From NCBI GenBank assembly GCA_963402885.1, contig OY727096.1:25277820-25341819 (forward strand): 64,000 bases of DNA, given 5' to 3'. Below the pieces are notes generated by a model. The model had not been told where the DNA came from, did not search any database, and saw only the letters and a program-made list of their open reading frames with translations. The DNA comes from Antedon bifida (taxonomy: Eukaryota; Echinodermata; Crinoidea; Comatulida; Antedonidae). Each line of letters starts with the position of its first letter. The first letter of the stretch is position 1. The translations under genes were made by a program, and so were the position numbers. Shown here in pieces: positions 1-11,830 of this stretch.

Positions 1-3000
1 AAATAAAAGAATAAGATAAGGTCGAGCCTTCTATTGTTCTATTAATAAACTTGATTTACTATAAACTTTGGTGTACACTATTTGAAAGAGATAGAAAACT
101 ATGTCTCCATTCCAGACAAAAACATAGCGCTGAGCATGTGTCTAGTACAACTAAATTGAATCAAGTAAGCATCACGTCACCGTTGGAACAAAAGAAATGC
201 AAACATTATACAATCCCAACAATTATCGACAAAGAATCATTGATTAAAATACATCATGAAACCTAGAAAGAGGAAACCTGATTGACTCAACATCTAAACT
301 GAAATAATAAATTGAATACAGTACAATACTACAATTTTAAATGTATGGATAATAAGCCCAAAAAATAAATATCTGTGGAGAGATACTGATATAATGCATC
401 AATCTTTCTACATAGTCTGCTAGCATAAGCACACGAGGCAGATCGAGGATGATTTTGAAATAATAGAGGGGAGGCAAGATTCGGTAGAGCACGTAAAAGA
501 TTGTGAAAATAATGAACAGCTAACTATAATGTCCTATCCTTTTCACTGCATTTTACAAAATTTAGGCGAAGCTAAGGACAACTGGATTTCCCTTGGATCA
601 CGCCTATTAGCACACCATTTTTTAAGTGGGGAATAGGCTACTTTACCAATGTTTAATGTAAGGAACATTTCCGCCCGCACTTTTTTAATGCAGTGGACTG
701 GGACGTTTCGAAATGTTCCTTACATGAATCATTTAAGTTCATTAAATAACAATAAACATACTCAAAAAATAGATTTTTATGTTGATCGGTGATTCTAGGT
801 ATGATAAACAGAATTTTGAGATTGAGATTGGTGAAAGCATGAAATGTTTGGTGCATGGCGTGAGAGCTTGAGGTTGGGCCAAAAAGTGTCAGTGTGGGAC
901 TTGACGTCATGTATGTACTGTATGTATTTTAGTAATAAAAGTAATATAAAAAAAATGAAAAAAATGCTGTAGACTTTCAGGAGTATGGATATTTCCTATC
1001 CTTATCTTGATAATAATTTGAATACTGAATGTTAAATATAAGAATTCCAGAGAAACTACTGTACTGACCTTTGGTATTTGTTTTTTACATTTGACTTAGT
1101 TTGCAAATCGTAAAATCAATACGCTAGAAGCAACCAGGGTACTATTTAATGAAACTACTGAACTTCTTTCGAACTGACGATCAATTTTATACACATCATG
1201 ATGGTAGAGTCATTAAAGGTGTATTGATTGCAGCCTGGGTAGACTTAATGACAAAATCTCTATAACAAGCAACGGTTTGGGGTAGATGAGATAGGTTTAG
1301 TTGGTTATTTCTCCATGGTTGAACACGGTCAAACTACTGTAGCTATCTGAAGACAACGGGAAACTCTCCGGGTGGGTCTGAATGGTCTCACATTCAACCA
1401 TTTAGATACAATGAAAACCAGGTCACTGATGTCCAGATTGGGAGAGTTGACCGTTAGCAAGAAAGTAATCACGCCACTACATTCAGGGCTCCGGTACACT
1501 TACAAATTATTGTAGGCTTTATAGCATGATTAAGAAAATCTTATAATAAGCAAGTAGTCATTTCATAAAATTACAGTTAGTGGTCTAATACCATATTTTA
1601 AAATTAGTACACAGTATTCATAAATCCCTTATTTGTATTTGTTTTGAATCGATCAAAGAAGAGACTACTATCAGTACATCAAGAGCGAGTGCTACTTGTA
1701 TATAACATTTATTTTATATCATGTGACCCACAATCAACCAATTTAAATGACAAGAATCTACTTACTGTAGGTGTGTTAGATTTAATACTACTGTAATTCT
1801 ATTTTAATACTACGGTAATAATAATTTGCTAAATTGTTTTCCCATAGTAAACAAAAAAATGCTTTTAGAGGATGTAATTTTGATGTTATTGCTAGACTTT
1901 GAATTCATTCTACAGTAAAACTCCACCTTAAATTATTTTTGCACTGAAAACTGAATAGAACAATTGCATTCGTTAGGACTGATCATAACAAATTTAACTT
2001 TAATTATCGCTTGCAGAAGAAAATTAGAATAGCGAGGAGATACATGCATTATCCAATAACATGTTTCTATCGCAATGGCTGTTGGTTTAACCTAATTACG
2101 GATTTCTTAGCAATTCAACGGTCAAGCAAAGTTCATCTTTAGCTGAAACATCCTCATAATGACATTTTCTGATTGGTTTGTGATGTATGGACATGAAAAT
2201 TAATTAACATAATATATGATTGAAATTTGAATAGCTTGAAATTATGACATTTTTTCCAGACATCAGTCATGCGTTGCAAAATATTGATTATTTAATGACA
2301 ACATTTAATTACTTAAATTGTTTTTATTCAAATGAAACCTGCACTACTACACTAAGGCCATTGTGCACGTGTTGTAGGTATAGCTATCATTGCCTTAATG
2401 GCCAGGTGCGGGCAAAAAAATTCTATTGATAATACATTCCAATAATTATCGATCTATAGTTTCCCCTATGTTTCATAATAATTTATAATTTATTTCGGAA
2501 CTTCACTTTTGTAACAGTGGCACACTTCACATTTTGAAAGTGCGTCCAACAAAAAATATATAAGAAGAAAGCACAAAATAGACAAACAAACATAGGTAAT
2601 CTTACTTTAAAAACTACATACGGTAACATGTAATAAAACCCATAATTGTTGGTATTTTATTTGTCTTACACGAGCTTGTTGAAAATAAGCACTTTCTTTT
2701 ATCAGTGGGGGGATAGTTCAAATTACACAGTAAAATCTCTATTCTTTTGTACACAAATTTTGTAAATAGAGAGGCATTTTAAAAAGCTATGAAAAATAAA
2801 CGGTGTGGTAAAAAATGTTATCAGATGACTAAATATAGGTAATATAACTTGAATTTTACATTTCTGGTATTTTTATTCAACTTCAGATTTTTATTTTCAT
2901 TCTATAGCAAAAATTATCCACCGTATATCCACCATCTTTTTCACCTTCTAGGGAGTCACCAGACATGTCATTACATTAAACTACCTAACTACTGAAAAAA

Positions 3001-3106
3001 AGTCTTCCTTGTTTTTATGGCAGAATTTTGCCAAATTTTGTATTTTACCATATTAAGGGAAATTCATGTTTTTTCGTCTTGATTTCTGTTACAAATATTT
3101 GATTTA

Positions 3107-3162
3107 TGTACAATTAACCAGATATTATATTTAAAATTCATGCCTGTACCTGAGCTTTAATG
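3107..3162 (+). repeat. Short dispersed repeat, copy 1
   Basis: About 50 bases, starting with ATGTACAATTAACCAGATAT and ending CCTGTACCTGAGCTTTAA, recur almost unchanged at 46803-46853, with a short insertion here. It is a fragment of an unidentified dispersed repeat. Confidence 0.6.
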
Positions 3163-3877
3163 GGTACAGTAAACTCCAGGTCTAAAATTTCTAATGTTTG
3201 TTTTTTCTAATGCAACAATATTGATATTAATCTCACTTATTTTTCAACAGCAATGAAGCAGATCGCGAAATAAGCCCCCTTTTAAAATAGTGGTAAACAT
3301 GTTATAAGATAGGATTTGAATTGAATTTTCTATGTAGATTTGAGGCATTGAGGAAAAAGTATAAAATGCAAACAACAATAAATTTACATAAGAAAATAGT
3401 AATACTTACAACACAAACCTAGTTAATAAAGCATTGAAAATAAGTATGAAATCTTCAATGTTGCTGCATTGGTTTTTAATAAATCAATTTGAAACATGGA
3501 GGTACCCTTTAAACAAGTGAAATAATGACAGTAAACATCCTACTTACAAGGCTTATTGAATTCAAAATAGCCAACCTAATGGCACATTACATACAAACCA
3601 TAATCACGCAATTTTTTCAACCCTGGGGAAAAATTACGAATGAATACAATTTTAAATTCTGAATAGTGTACAACTGTGTGTTATTTAGAATTCTACTTGA
3701 GCTATACTGATGAGTTGTGTCAGACTACTAATGAGTTTTACAGACCCATAAATATTAAAATTATTTAGAAAATTGAATTTGAGCATCTGTGACTGATGGA
3801 CGTCATCATAATATGTCATTTTATCTAATTTGATATCAGACTTTACTGTATATCTAAATAAATAAAAAAAGTATTGG

Positions 3878-3960
3878 AGTTGTGGCTTGGTAGTTAACAT
3901 GCTGTTGCCTTCCAATTACAAGGTTCAGGGTTCATTCTTGACCTAGGCGTAGTGCCAGTA
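3878..3960 (+). mobile_element. tRNA-derived SINE fragment
   Basis: The stretch resembles the head of a tRNA-derived SINE: a degenerate A box (TGGCTTGGTAG) is followed about 40 bases later by a B-box-like GGGTTCATTC. The part from CCTTCCAAT through GGGTTCA to TGACCTAG matches a minus-strand copy near 22150-22250, which supports a dispersed family rather than a tRNA gene. A cloverleaf cannot be completed. Confidence 0.45.
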
Positions 3961-4531
3961 TTGTAATGTAACTTATCCTTTATCTCAAGGTTTAATTGGT
4001 AAGTTTGTCAATGTCACTAATTGAATGCGTATGGGAAAAAAAAATATAGAAAAATTACATGTGTTTGGTTACCATTTTGATGGTAGTAAATACAAATAAA
4101 TAGGGTCTACTAACGTTAACAGCAAGTCAATGACTATTTTAGGCTTAATTAACCCAAGTTGAATCAAACATAGAGTATGACACTGTAGCCTGCTGTTTCT
4201 CGACTGGTTGTTCCCATCGTTTACCATGCAACTTTCTCTGGAAATACTGATAGTATTTTTCACAGGAATGGGAGTTCTCTGAATAGGGGTTTTCTACTGT
4301 GATCGATTTTTGTCTGTCTTAATCATAATGCGCAACATTTAAAATTTGTTTTCCATTTTGTACACAGTTTTTGTATAAATTACATAGTGTTGTATTTTGT
4401 ATTATAATACTGTAGATCCAGGCTAGTTCGTGATGTGGTTATCAAAAGCTCTAAAATAAAAATATATACAAAAATTCCTCTGTAATGATATGCGTAGTTA
4501 AATCATGAATATTAATAAGCAAGTTACATAC

Positions 4532-4679
4532 CTGTATTGAGGTAGGAGAGTAAATCATTTGCTGCGTCTTTTTCCTCCTCCATCAGTAGCGGCTCATATA
4601 AATTGGCATGACGTGGGTCGCCATAGCAACTGCAGCAGTAGCAACAATATGATAAGCAGCTCTCTAAAATAGTGTCCAT
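4532..4679 (-). CDS. Vac8-like armadillo-repeat protein, first coding exon (partial gene)
   Basis: The exon encodes 49 residues plus one base, from ATG at 4679 to a good donor (G|GTATGT) at 4531. The N-terminus is cysteine-rich, with Cys at residues 8, 12, 13, 15, 16 and 18, then the motif NLYEPLLMEEEKDAANDLL and SYLNT. This combination of a short acylation-type Cys cluster, LYEPLL and an E-rich helix leading into YL is how fungal Vac8-type proteins begin, just before their armadillo repeats. Vac8 is a palmitoylated vacuole-membrane scaffold in fungi; the role in an animal is inference. No glycine sits at position 2, so N-myristoylation is not expected, unlike yeast Vac8. Further exons should lie at lower coordinates on the minus strand and were not found, so the gene is partial here. 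The main doubt is that recognition rests on one short exon. Confidence 0.5.
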
Positions 4680-5279
4680 AATTCCAGTTTTTAAATCTGT
4701 CAATATATAAGAATAGCTAAAAATAATGTTCTCTTTAAAAAAAAATATTTCTTTTTTAATAACAAAACCTACACAGAGGTTAAAAATAACATGTTGCAAA
4801 GGCAGTAGTCTCAAAAGGCATCATATATTGTGTTTCATTAATTACTGTATTCATTACTGTATTATTATATGAGACTTTATTTAAGAAAGGTTAAACCAAG
4901 ACTAACAGTTAGATCATTTTCGTTACACCAAGAGACATCTCTATTCAGGGGAAAATGATATTTATAATTGTATTACATACATGCCAACATCTGAAGTTGA
5001 CCGCAGATGGTCGTACATGGTTTATTTTAAATATCGTAAATTTGCTTGTGTGTAAGCATATTTGTTATATTTTAATACAGAAAACCACAATAAACATCAA
5101 AATTCAGTTCTTTGTAATACGGGAGAAAATGTGGAAAAACGGGAGCACAGTATCTGGCCAGGAGACGAGTCTAAAAGACGGGAGTCTCCCGGCCAAAACC
5201 GGTGTGTTGGCATGTATGGTATTAAGAAAAACAGCCATTTATTACATAAAATCATTAAGTAAATACAACGTATGATTTG
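4680..5279. other. Upstream flank of the Vac8-like gene
   Basis: The 5' UTR and promoter of the Vac8-like gene probably lie in this stretch. I see no clear TATA box or CpG-rich patch. Small plus-strand ORFs at 4955-5275 have no recognisable features. Confidence 0.3.
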
Positions 5280-5834
5280 TTAAAGATGTATTGTCCCTTG
5301 AAACACAAAAAATGAAAAAAAAAATATTCTAAATTTAAATTGGCCATATCAAAGTAATATTAAAGGTATTCACTTTAAGTCGAAAATTCGAGCCAAAAAC
5401 AACAAGTTTACGTAATTAACAGGTAAATTAATTTGATTACATTTCGTCTGGAAAATCATCACAAGTGAAAGTAAACAAAGATTTCAAACCACGAGTATGC
5501 ATTATACATGATGCTAATTAGGATTGTTTACAACTCGTCGCGGTTGAGAAGGTGTTTTTTCACACAGATCGCGAGGAAGTTTTATGAGTATGCATACAGA
5601 GTAGCCAAATAAGCGCGTTGCATTATGAGATATGTTTTGATGGAAAACTTTGACTGGAAGTCAAAGTTATTTTTTGAACAAAAAAATGTCTGTATTTCGG
5701 TTAAATAATTTTTTTTTTTACAAATTTTTGGTGAAAGTTAATAACTATTATGATACTTCAAAATGACCCATTTTTTTCGAAATTAAAAAAAAAAATTGTT
5801 TTTTGAATTGGTCAAAGGGACAATACATCTTTAA
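5280..5834. mobile_element. MITE with TTAA target duplication
   Basis: The element is bounded by TTAA on both sides (5280-5283 and 5831-5834). Its ends are inverted repeats beginning AGATGTATTGTCCCTT. The roughly 550-bp interior has no coding capacity. TTAA target duplication is known for piggyBac-type transposases, so a piggyBac-mobilised non-autonomous element is the natural inference. A decayed copy lies at 47293-47607, and an internal fragment (the TTTTTGGTGAAAGT region) appears near 26760-26840. Confidence 0.65.
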
Positions 5835-6115
5835 GCAAAGGATGCTACAGCAATAAAATAGCAGCACCAGTAATTCTTTATCAACTTCGAGAAAACAAAT
5901 ATGCATAATTATTAATATATTTATATTAAACATATACTGTACTCATTAATTAAGTACAGTTTAGTACATAATTTTAAAATATGATAACATAACAAATTGC
6001 GATAAACATTTAAGCCAAGTAAATTTTATTGGTTCACTTAAAATGGAAAATCATTTTGTTTGGCATACAGTAATTATTAAGAAAATAAAATCAAATTGCA
6101 CAAACACTACAAATA

Positions 6116-7266
6116 ACTAGATTTGAACTCGTCACTACGGACGAGTTAGGTTATCCGCAGCGCAAAAGCCACGCGCACGACATAAGTTAGAATATTGCGC
6201 GCAGAAAAACGATTATGCCATTGAAAAAGTGTTAGTGTGCCCTCTATTTTGCTTCACGTCTAAGTATATACGGTATACACTATATACTGTATACGTACTA
6301 CATACAGTGCAGAATAGGTGAAAATAAGTGACCAAAGTTATTGACGCTTTTGAACATGATGACGTCATCACAATTTTAAAAATGGTAAATCATGTAAAAG
6401 ATAATTGATTGACCTAGACAATATTACAAAATTGAGGAAAATGGAATATGGATAAGTAGAGATGCGCTCTATTAAATGTGATGAGCTATGACGAAAGAGA
6501 CAAAAATCCTATATTTGATATTGGAGTGGCCATACGTTGACGTCACAATGTCCGGTTAGCCAAATGGATGCATGATTCTATATCTACAACTCATCTACTT
6601 TCAGAATATGTAAAAAAAAATAAAATTGACCATGTAGTTTAGAATCTATGACTGTTTAAAAAAAGGTATAATTTTGACCAATTTTTGAAATTGTTTATCA
6701 AAAACGCGCGCAAATTGTTCAATTCTACGTGCTCGTATGACGTGATTTTAAGTCGAAATTGTTTGAAAGTTGGTAAAATTACTAGAAAAGGCTGAAAAAA
6801 CAAAAATCAAGCAAAAAAAACATGTTTTTGCCCTACGTGAGCACGCGCGCGTAAAAATATTGCGCACGCGTGGGAATTTTTGAAATGCTCAAAATGACCT
6901 GAAACGCGTAGAAAGTTGATTAGAAATTGATTTTACGCATTTTGAAATTTTAAACGCGCGTGCGCGCGTAACTTTCTGTAAAAAGTGCCATTTTTAATCC
7001 ATAGAAAGTTAGCGCATGATATAAATTACACTTTTGCCAAGTTTCAATTTACATTGTTTTTTTGGTTTTCAATCTATGGTAAATACGCGAAATTCACAAA
7101 ATCACGCGTAACTTACGCGGCGCAACTCTATAGTCAAAAAACGAAACGTCCTGCACATCTACAGCTACAGGTCAATCTTATGACAAAGTTACACAATCTT
7201 ATGTTGGCCAGAATTAGAGATACGCTGCCAACAAAATTCAGGGAAAGAAAGAAGAATAACATAGAA
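6116..7266 (+). mobile_element. Hairpin-ended tandem element, copy A (short form, 1151 bp)
   Basis: First unit of a head-to-tail array. It starts ACTAGATTTGAACTCGTC. The head can fold as a stem (AACTCGTC / GACGAGTT) followed by GGTTATCCGC. The body is non-coding, alternating AT-rich DNA with CGCGCG-rich blocks (ACGCGCGTGCGCGCGTAA type), and carries TGACGTCA palindromes at 6360-6367 and 6538-6545. It has no terminal inverted repeats in the usual sense and no transposase. The unit ends at ATAGAA, where copy B starts. Confidence 0.75.
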
Positions 7267-8502
7267 ACTAGATTTGAACTCGTCACTACGGACGAGTTAG
7301 GTTATCCGCAGCCCAAAAGCCACGCGCACGTCATACGTCAGAATATTGCACACAGAAAAAGATTATTATGACTACTATACTATACTATAGGTCCCTGGAC
7401 CAATTTGTTTATCACAAATAGCCAATCAGTACTTAGTCTTATTTGGCCTGCTACATTATAGCAGTAGGTAGGAAATAAATGATTTGGGCTATACCAAATG
7501 CCGTTACAGTATATACAGTATAATCTTTATACGTACTATATACAGTTCAGAATAGGTGAAAATAAGTGACCAAAGTTATTGACGCTTTTGAACATGATGA
7601 CGTCATCACAAATTTAAAAATGGTAAATCATGCGAAAGATAATTGATTGACCTAGACATTATATAAAAATAGGAGGAAATAGAATACGGATAAGTAGAGA
7701 TGAGCTCTACTAAATGTGATGCGCTATGACAAAAGAGACAAAAATCCTATATTTTATATTCGAGTGGCCATACGATGACGTCACAATGTCCGGTTAGCCA
7801 TATTCATGCATGATTCGATAAATACAACTATATTACTTCAAGAATATGTAATTTAAAAAAAGTTCACCACGTAGTTTAGAATTTATGACTGTTTAAAAAA
7901 AGGCATAATTTTGACGAATTTCTGAACGTTTTTTTCAAAAACGCGCTCAAATTGTCAAATTCTACGTGCTCGTGTGACGTGATATTAAGTCGAAATTGTA
8001 TAAAAATTGGTAAAATTACTAGAAAAGGCTGGAAAAACAAAAATCAAGCAAAAAAAAATTGTTTTTGCGCTACGTGCGCACGCGCGCGTAAAAAATTGCG
8101 CACGCGTGGGAATTTTTGAAATGCTCAAAATGACATGAAACGCGTAGAAAATTGATTAGAAATTGATTTTTCGCATTTTTAAATTTTAAACGCGCGTGCG
8201 CCCGTAACTTTCTGTAAAAAGTGCCATTTTTAATCCATAGAAAGTTAGCGCATGATATAAATTACACTTTTGCCAAGTTTCAATTTAAATTGTTTTTTGG
8301 TTTGCAATCTATGGTAAATACGCGAAATTCACAAAATCACGCGTAACTTACGCGGCGCAACTCTATAGTCAAAAAACGAAACGTCCTGCACATCTACAGC
8401 TACAGGTCAATCTTATGACAAAGTTACACAATCTTATATTGGCCAGAATTAGAGATACGCTGCCAACAAAATTCAGGGAAAGAAAGAAGAATAACATAGA
8501 AA
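7267..8502 (+). mobile_element. Hairpin-ended tandem element, copy B (short form, 1236 bp)
   Basis: Second unit, closely similar to copy A along its whole length, including the ACTACG loop of the head stem and the GGTTATCCGC that follows. The open frame at 6985-7371 spans the A/B junction and is a repeat artefact. The 3' part (CATCTACAGCTACAGGTCAA onward) is almost identical between A and B, implying recent duplication or homogenisation. Confidence 0.75.
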
Positions 8503-10089
8503 ACTAGATTTGAACTCGTCACTTTGACGAGTTCGGGTTATCCGCGCAAACGCAACATGCACATACTTTAAACTATATGAACCTCGACAATTATTATGCC
8601 ATCCTATGACATGAAATAAATATGTTTACAGTGCTGAATTGTACCTATTTTGTAGCATACATCATATTACAGTATTTACAGAATACACTGTATATGTTAT
8701 ATACAGTGTAGCGTAGACGAAATTACGAGACCCATCTTTTAAATCCAATTATTAACACGATGACATCATCAAATTAACATATAAAATAACAATTTTAGAA
8801 GATAATTATCTAATTAATTACATTAATACAAATTTGAAGAATTTTGGGCACGTAAAAGTGAGATGCGCTCTCGTTTAAACGCAATGAACTTTTACGCAAG
8901 AGATGAAAATATGACTTTTTGAATTCAACTGGCCATATGACGTCGTCATGACATCTGATTGGTAAAATATTCACATGAATTCGTATCTACAATCCAATAG
9001 CTTTCAGAAAACGTTTTAATCATGATTATCACTTTTTATTCTGACGAGCTATAACAGATTGAAATTTACTGTAAAGATGAAATTAAGTGACCATGCTATT
9101 TACATTTTTAGACATGATGACGTTATAAAAATTAAAATATTTTTAACTCATACAAAAGATAGTTGATTGACCTAGCCAGTATTAAAATATCGGAGGAAAT
9201 GGAATACGTATAAGCGAGATGCGCTCTATTTAATGTGATGAGCAATAACGAAAGAGTAAAAAATCCTATATTTTACATTTGTGTGGCCATACGATGACGT
9301 CATAACATCCGAGGGGTTAAGATTCTGCATGAATTCATATCTACAACATATCTGCTTACATATTAAATTAAAAAAATTGGGGGTCATGGATGATCCTGAA
9401 GAGCTATAATAGATTCAAAATAGACATAATTTTGACAATATTTTGTCACTTTTTCAACTAAAACGCGCGCAAATGGTCTAAATCAACGTGTTCGTATGAC
9501 GTCATTTTAATTTGAAATGATGTCAATCTTTTTTAAAATGACTAAGAAAGGCTGTAAAATCATAATTCAAGAAAAAAACACATGATTTTCATTCTCCGTG
9601 CGCACCTTACGCGTAATTTTTTTCGCGCGCGTGGGAATTTTTGACATGTTTAAAATGTCATGATCAGCGTAGAAAGTTGATTAGAAATTAATTTTGCGCA
9701 TTTTGAAATTTTAAATGCGTGTGCGCGCGTAACTTCTTGTGAAACATGCCATTTTTAATCCATAGAAAGTTCGCCAGTAATATGACTTAAATTTTCACCA
9801 AGTGTCAATAAAAAATGACTTTTGGTTTATAATCTATGATCAATCATTGAAATTCGTAAAATCGCGCGTAACTTACGCTGCGCGACTCTAACGTCATATA
9901 ACGAAGTTTCCTGCACATCTACAGCTACAGGTCAATCTTATGACAAAGTTATACAAAGTTATGTCTACAAAATTTTGAGATATAGCTGCAACAAAAATCC
10001 GGGAAAGAAAGAAGAATAAAGATGAAAAAAAAAAAAGATATTTACAATAACAAGGGTTATCCGCAAAACCTTACGGTTGCGGATAACCA
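8503..10089 (+). mobile_element. Hairpin-ended tandem element, copy C (long form, 1587 bp)
   Basis: Same head and 3' half as copies A and B, but about 350-400 bp longer. The module ending in TGGCCATAYGATGACGTCA appears twice (around 8930 and 9280), whereas A and B have it once. The head stem has the loop ACTTTG and the sequence GAACTCGTCA / TGACGAGTTC. The copy ends with the tail hairpin GGTTATCCGC...GCGGATAACC at 10055-10088. Confidence 0.75.
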
Positions 10090-11686
10090 ACTAGATTTGA
10101 ACTCGTCACTTTGACGAGTTCGGGTTATCCGCGCAAACGCAACATGCACATACTTAACTATATGAACCTCGAAAATTATTATGCCATTCTATGACATAAA
10201 ATAAATATGTTTACAGTGCTTAATTGTACCTATTATGTAGCACTAGCATACACCATATTACAGTATTTTACAGAATAAACTGTATATGTTATATACAGTG
10301 TAGCATAGACAAAATTACGAGACTCATCTTTTAAATCCAATTATTAACACGATGACATCATCAAATTGACAAATAAAGATAACAATTTTAGAAGATAATT
10401 ATCTAAATAATTACATTAAAACAAATTTGAAGAATTTTAGGCACGTAAAAGTGAGATGCGCTCTCGTTTAAACGCAGTGAACTTTTATGCAAGAGATGAA
10501 AATATGACTTTTTGAATTCAACTGGCCATATGATGACGTCACAACATCTGATTGGCAAAATATTCACATCAATTCGTATCTACAATCCAATAGCTTCCAG
10601 AAAACATTTAAATCATGATTATCACTTTTTATTCTGACGAGCTATAACAGATTGAAATTTACTGTAAAGATGAAAATAAGTGACCCACGTTATTTACGTT
10701 TTTAGACATGATGACGTTATAAAAATTAAAATATTTTTAATTCATGCGAAAGATAGTTGATTGACATAGACAATATTAAAATTTCGGGGGAAATGGAATA
10801 CGTATAAGCGAGACGCGCTTTGTTGAATGTGATGATCAATAACGAAAGAGTAAAAAATCCTATATTTTACATTCGTGTGGCCATACGATGACGTCATAAC
10901 ATCCGAGTGGTAAAGGTTCTGCATGAATTCATATCTACAACATATCTGCTTACATATTAAATAAAAAAAATTGGGGGTCGTGGATGATCCTGAGGAGCTA
11001 TAATAGATTAAAAATAGGCTTAATTTTGACAATATGTTGTCACTTTTGCAACTAAAACGCGCGCAAATGGTCTAAATCAACGTGTTCGTATGACGTCATT
11101 TTAATTTGAAATGATGTAAATCTTTTTTAAAATGACTAAGAAAGGCTGTAAAATCATAATTCAAGAAAAAAACAAATGATTTTCATGCTCCGTGCGCACC
11201 TTACGCGTAAATTTTTTCGCGCGCGTGGGAATTTTTGACATGCTCAAAATGTCATGATCAGCGTAGAAAGTTGATTAGAAATTATTTTTGCGCATTTTGA
11301 AATTTTAAATGCGCGTGCGCGCGTAACTTCTTGTGAAACATGCCATTTTTAATCCATAGAAAGTTTGCCCTTGACATGACTTAAATTTTCACCAAGTGTC
11401 AATACAAAATGACTTTTGGTTTATAATCTATGACCAATCATTGAAATTCATAAAATCGCGCGTAACTTGCGCTACGCGACTCTAACGTCATATAACAAAG
11501 TTTCCTGCACATCTACAGCTACAGGTCAATCTTATGACAAAGTTATACAATCTTATGTTGACAAGGATGACAGATATGCGTGCAACAAAATTCCGGGAAA
11601 GAAAGAAGAACAAAGAAGATGAAAAAAAAAAAAGATATTTACAATAACAAGGGTTATCCGCAAAACCTTACGGTTGCGGATAACCA
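10090..11686 (+). mobile_element. Hairpin-ended tandem element, copy D (long form, about 1.6 kb)
   Basis: Near twin of copy C, with the duplicated inner module. It ends with the tail hairpin at 11652-11685, the same arms and loop as the tail of C, and then runs into an A-tract. It is the last full unit of the first array. Confidence 0.75.
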
Positions 11687-11830
11687 AAAAAAAAAAAAAA
11701 AAAAAAAAAAAAGATCCTGACAATAACAAGGGGTTATCCGCCAAGTGCGGATAACCAAAAAAAAAAAAAAAAGATCCTGACAATAACAAGGGGTTATCCG
11801 CCAAGTGCGGATAACCAAAAAATACCAAGT
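11687..11830 (+). repeat. Tail-only amplification: two 60-bp hairpin + oligo-A units
   Basis: Two units exactly 60 bp apart each contain oligo-A, GATCCTGACAATAACAAGG and a hairpin with arms GGTTATCCGC and GCGGATAACC around a CAAGT-type loop (11732-11756 and 11792-11816). They repeat only the 3' tail of the element, without head or body. Confidence 0.8.

Larger units (their letters stand above)
1..4531. other. Gene-poor AT-rich stretch; probably intron 1 or downstream part of the Vac8-like gene
   Basis: No reading frame here has recognisable protein similarity on either strand. If the Vac8-like gene at 4532-4679 (minus) is real, this is its first intron, because a good donor faces this side. 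I looked for armadillo-repeat exons on the minus strand and found none. The stretch contains a tRNA-like SINE near 3878 and a short dispersed repeat at 3107-3162 that recurs at 46803-46853. Confidence 0.5.

Noticed and set aside
6479..6502. Hammerhead-ribozyme-like core (TGATGAG...CGAAA) inside the tandem element, which would suggest a retrozyme
   Set aside because: The essential C before UGAUGAG is G, the stem II bases do not pair, and the motif changes in other copies (GAACTATTACGCAAAA in the long forms), so it is not conserved.
6985..7371. 128-aa ORF
   Set aside because: It crosses the junction of copies A and B and includes the head hairpin; the frame is not kept in other copies.
6116..11818. 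Assignment of the tandem elements to Helitrons
   Set aside because: A 3' hairpin and tandem copies fit, but there is no consistent TC start, CTRRT end or Rep/helicase sequence, so they are left unclassified.
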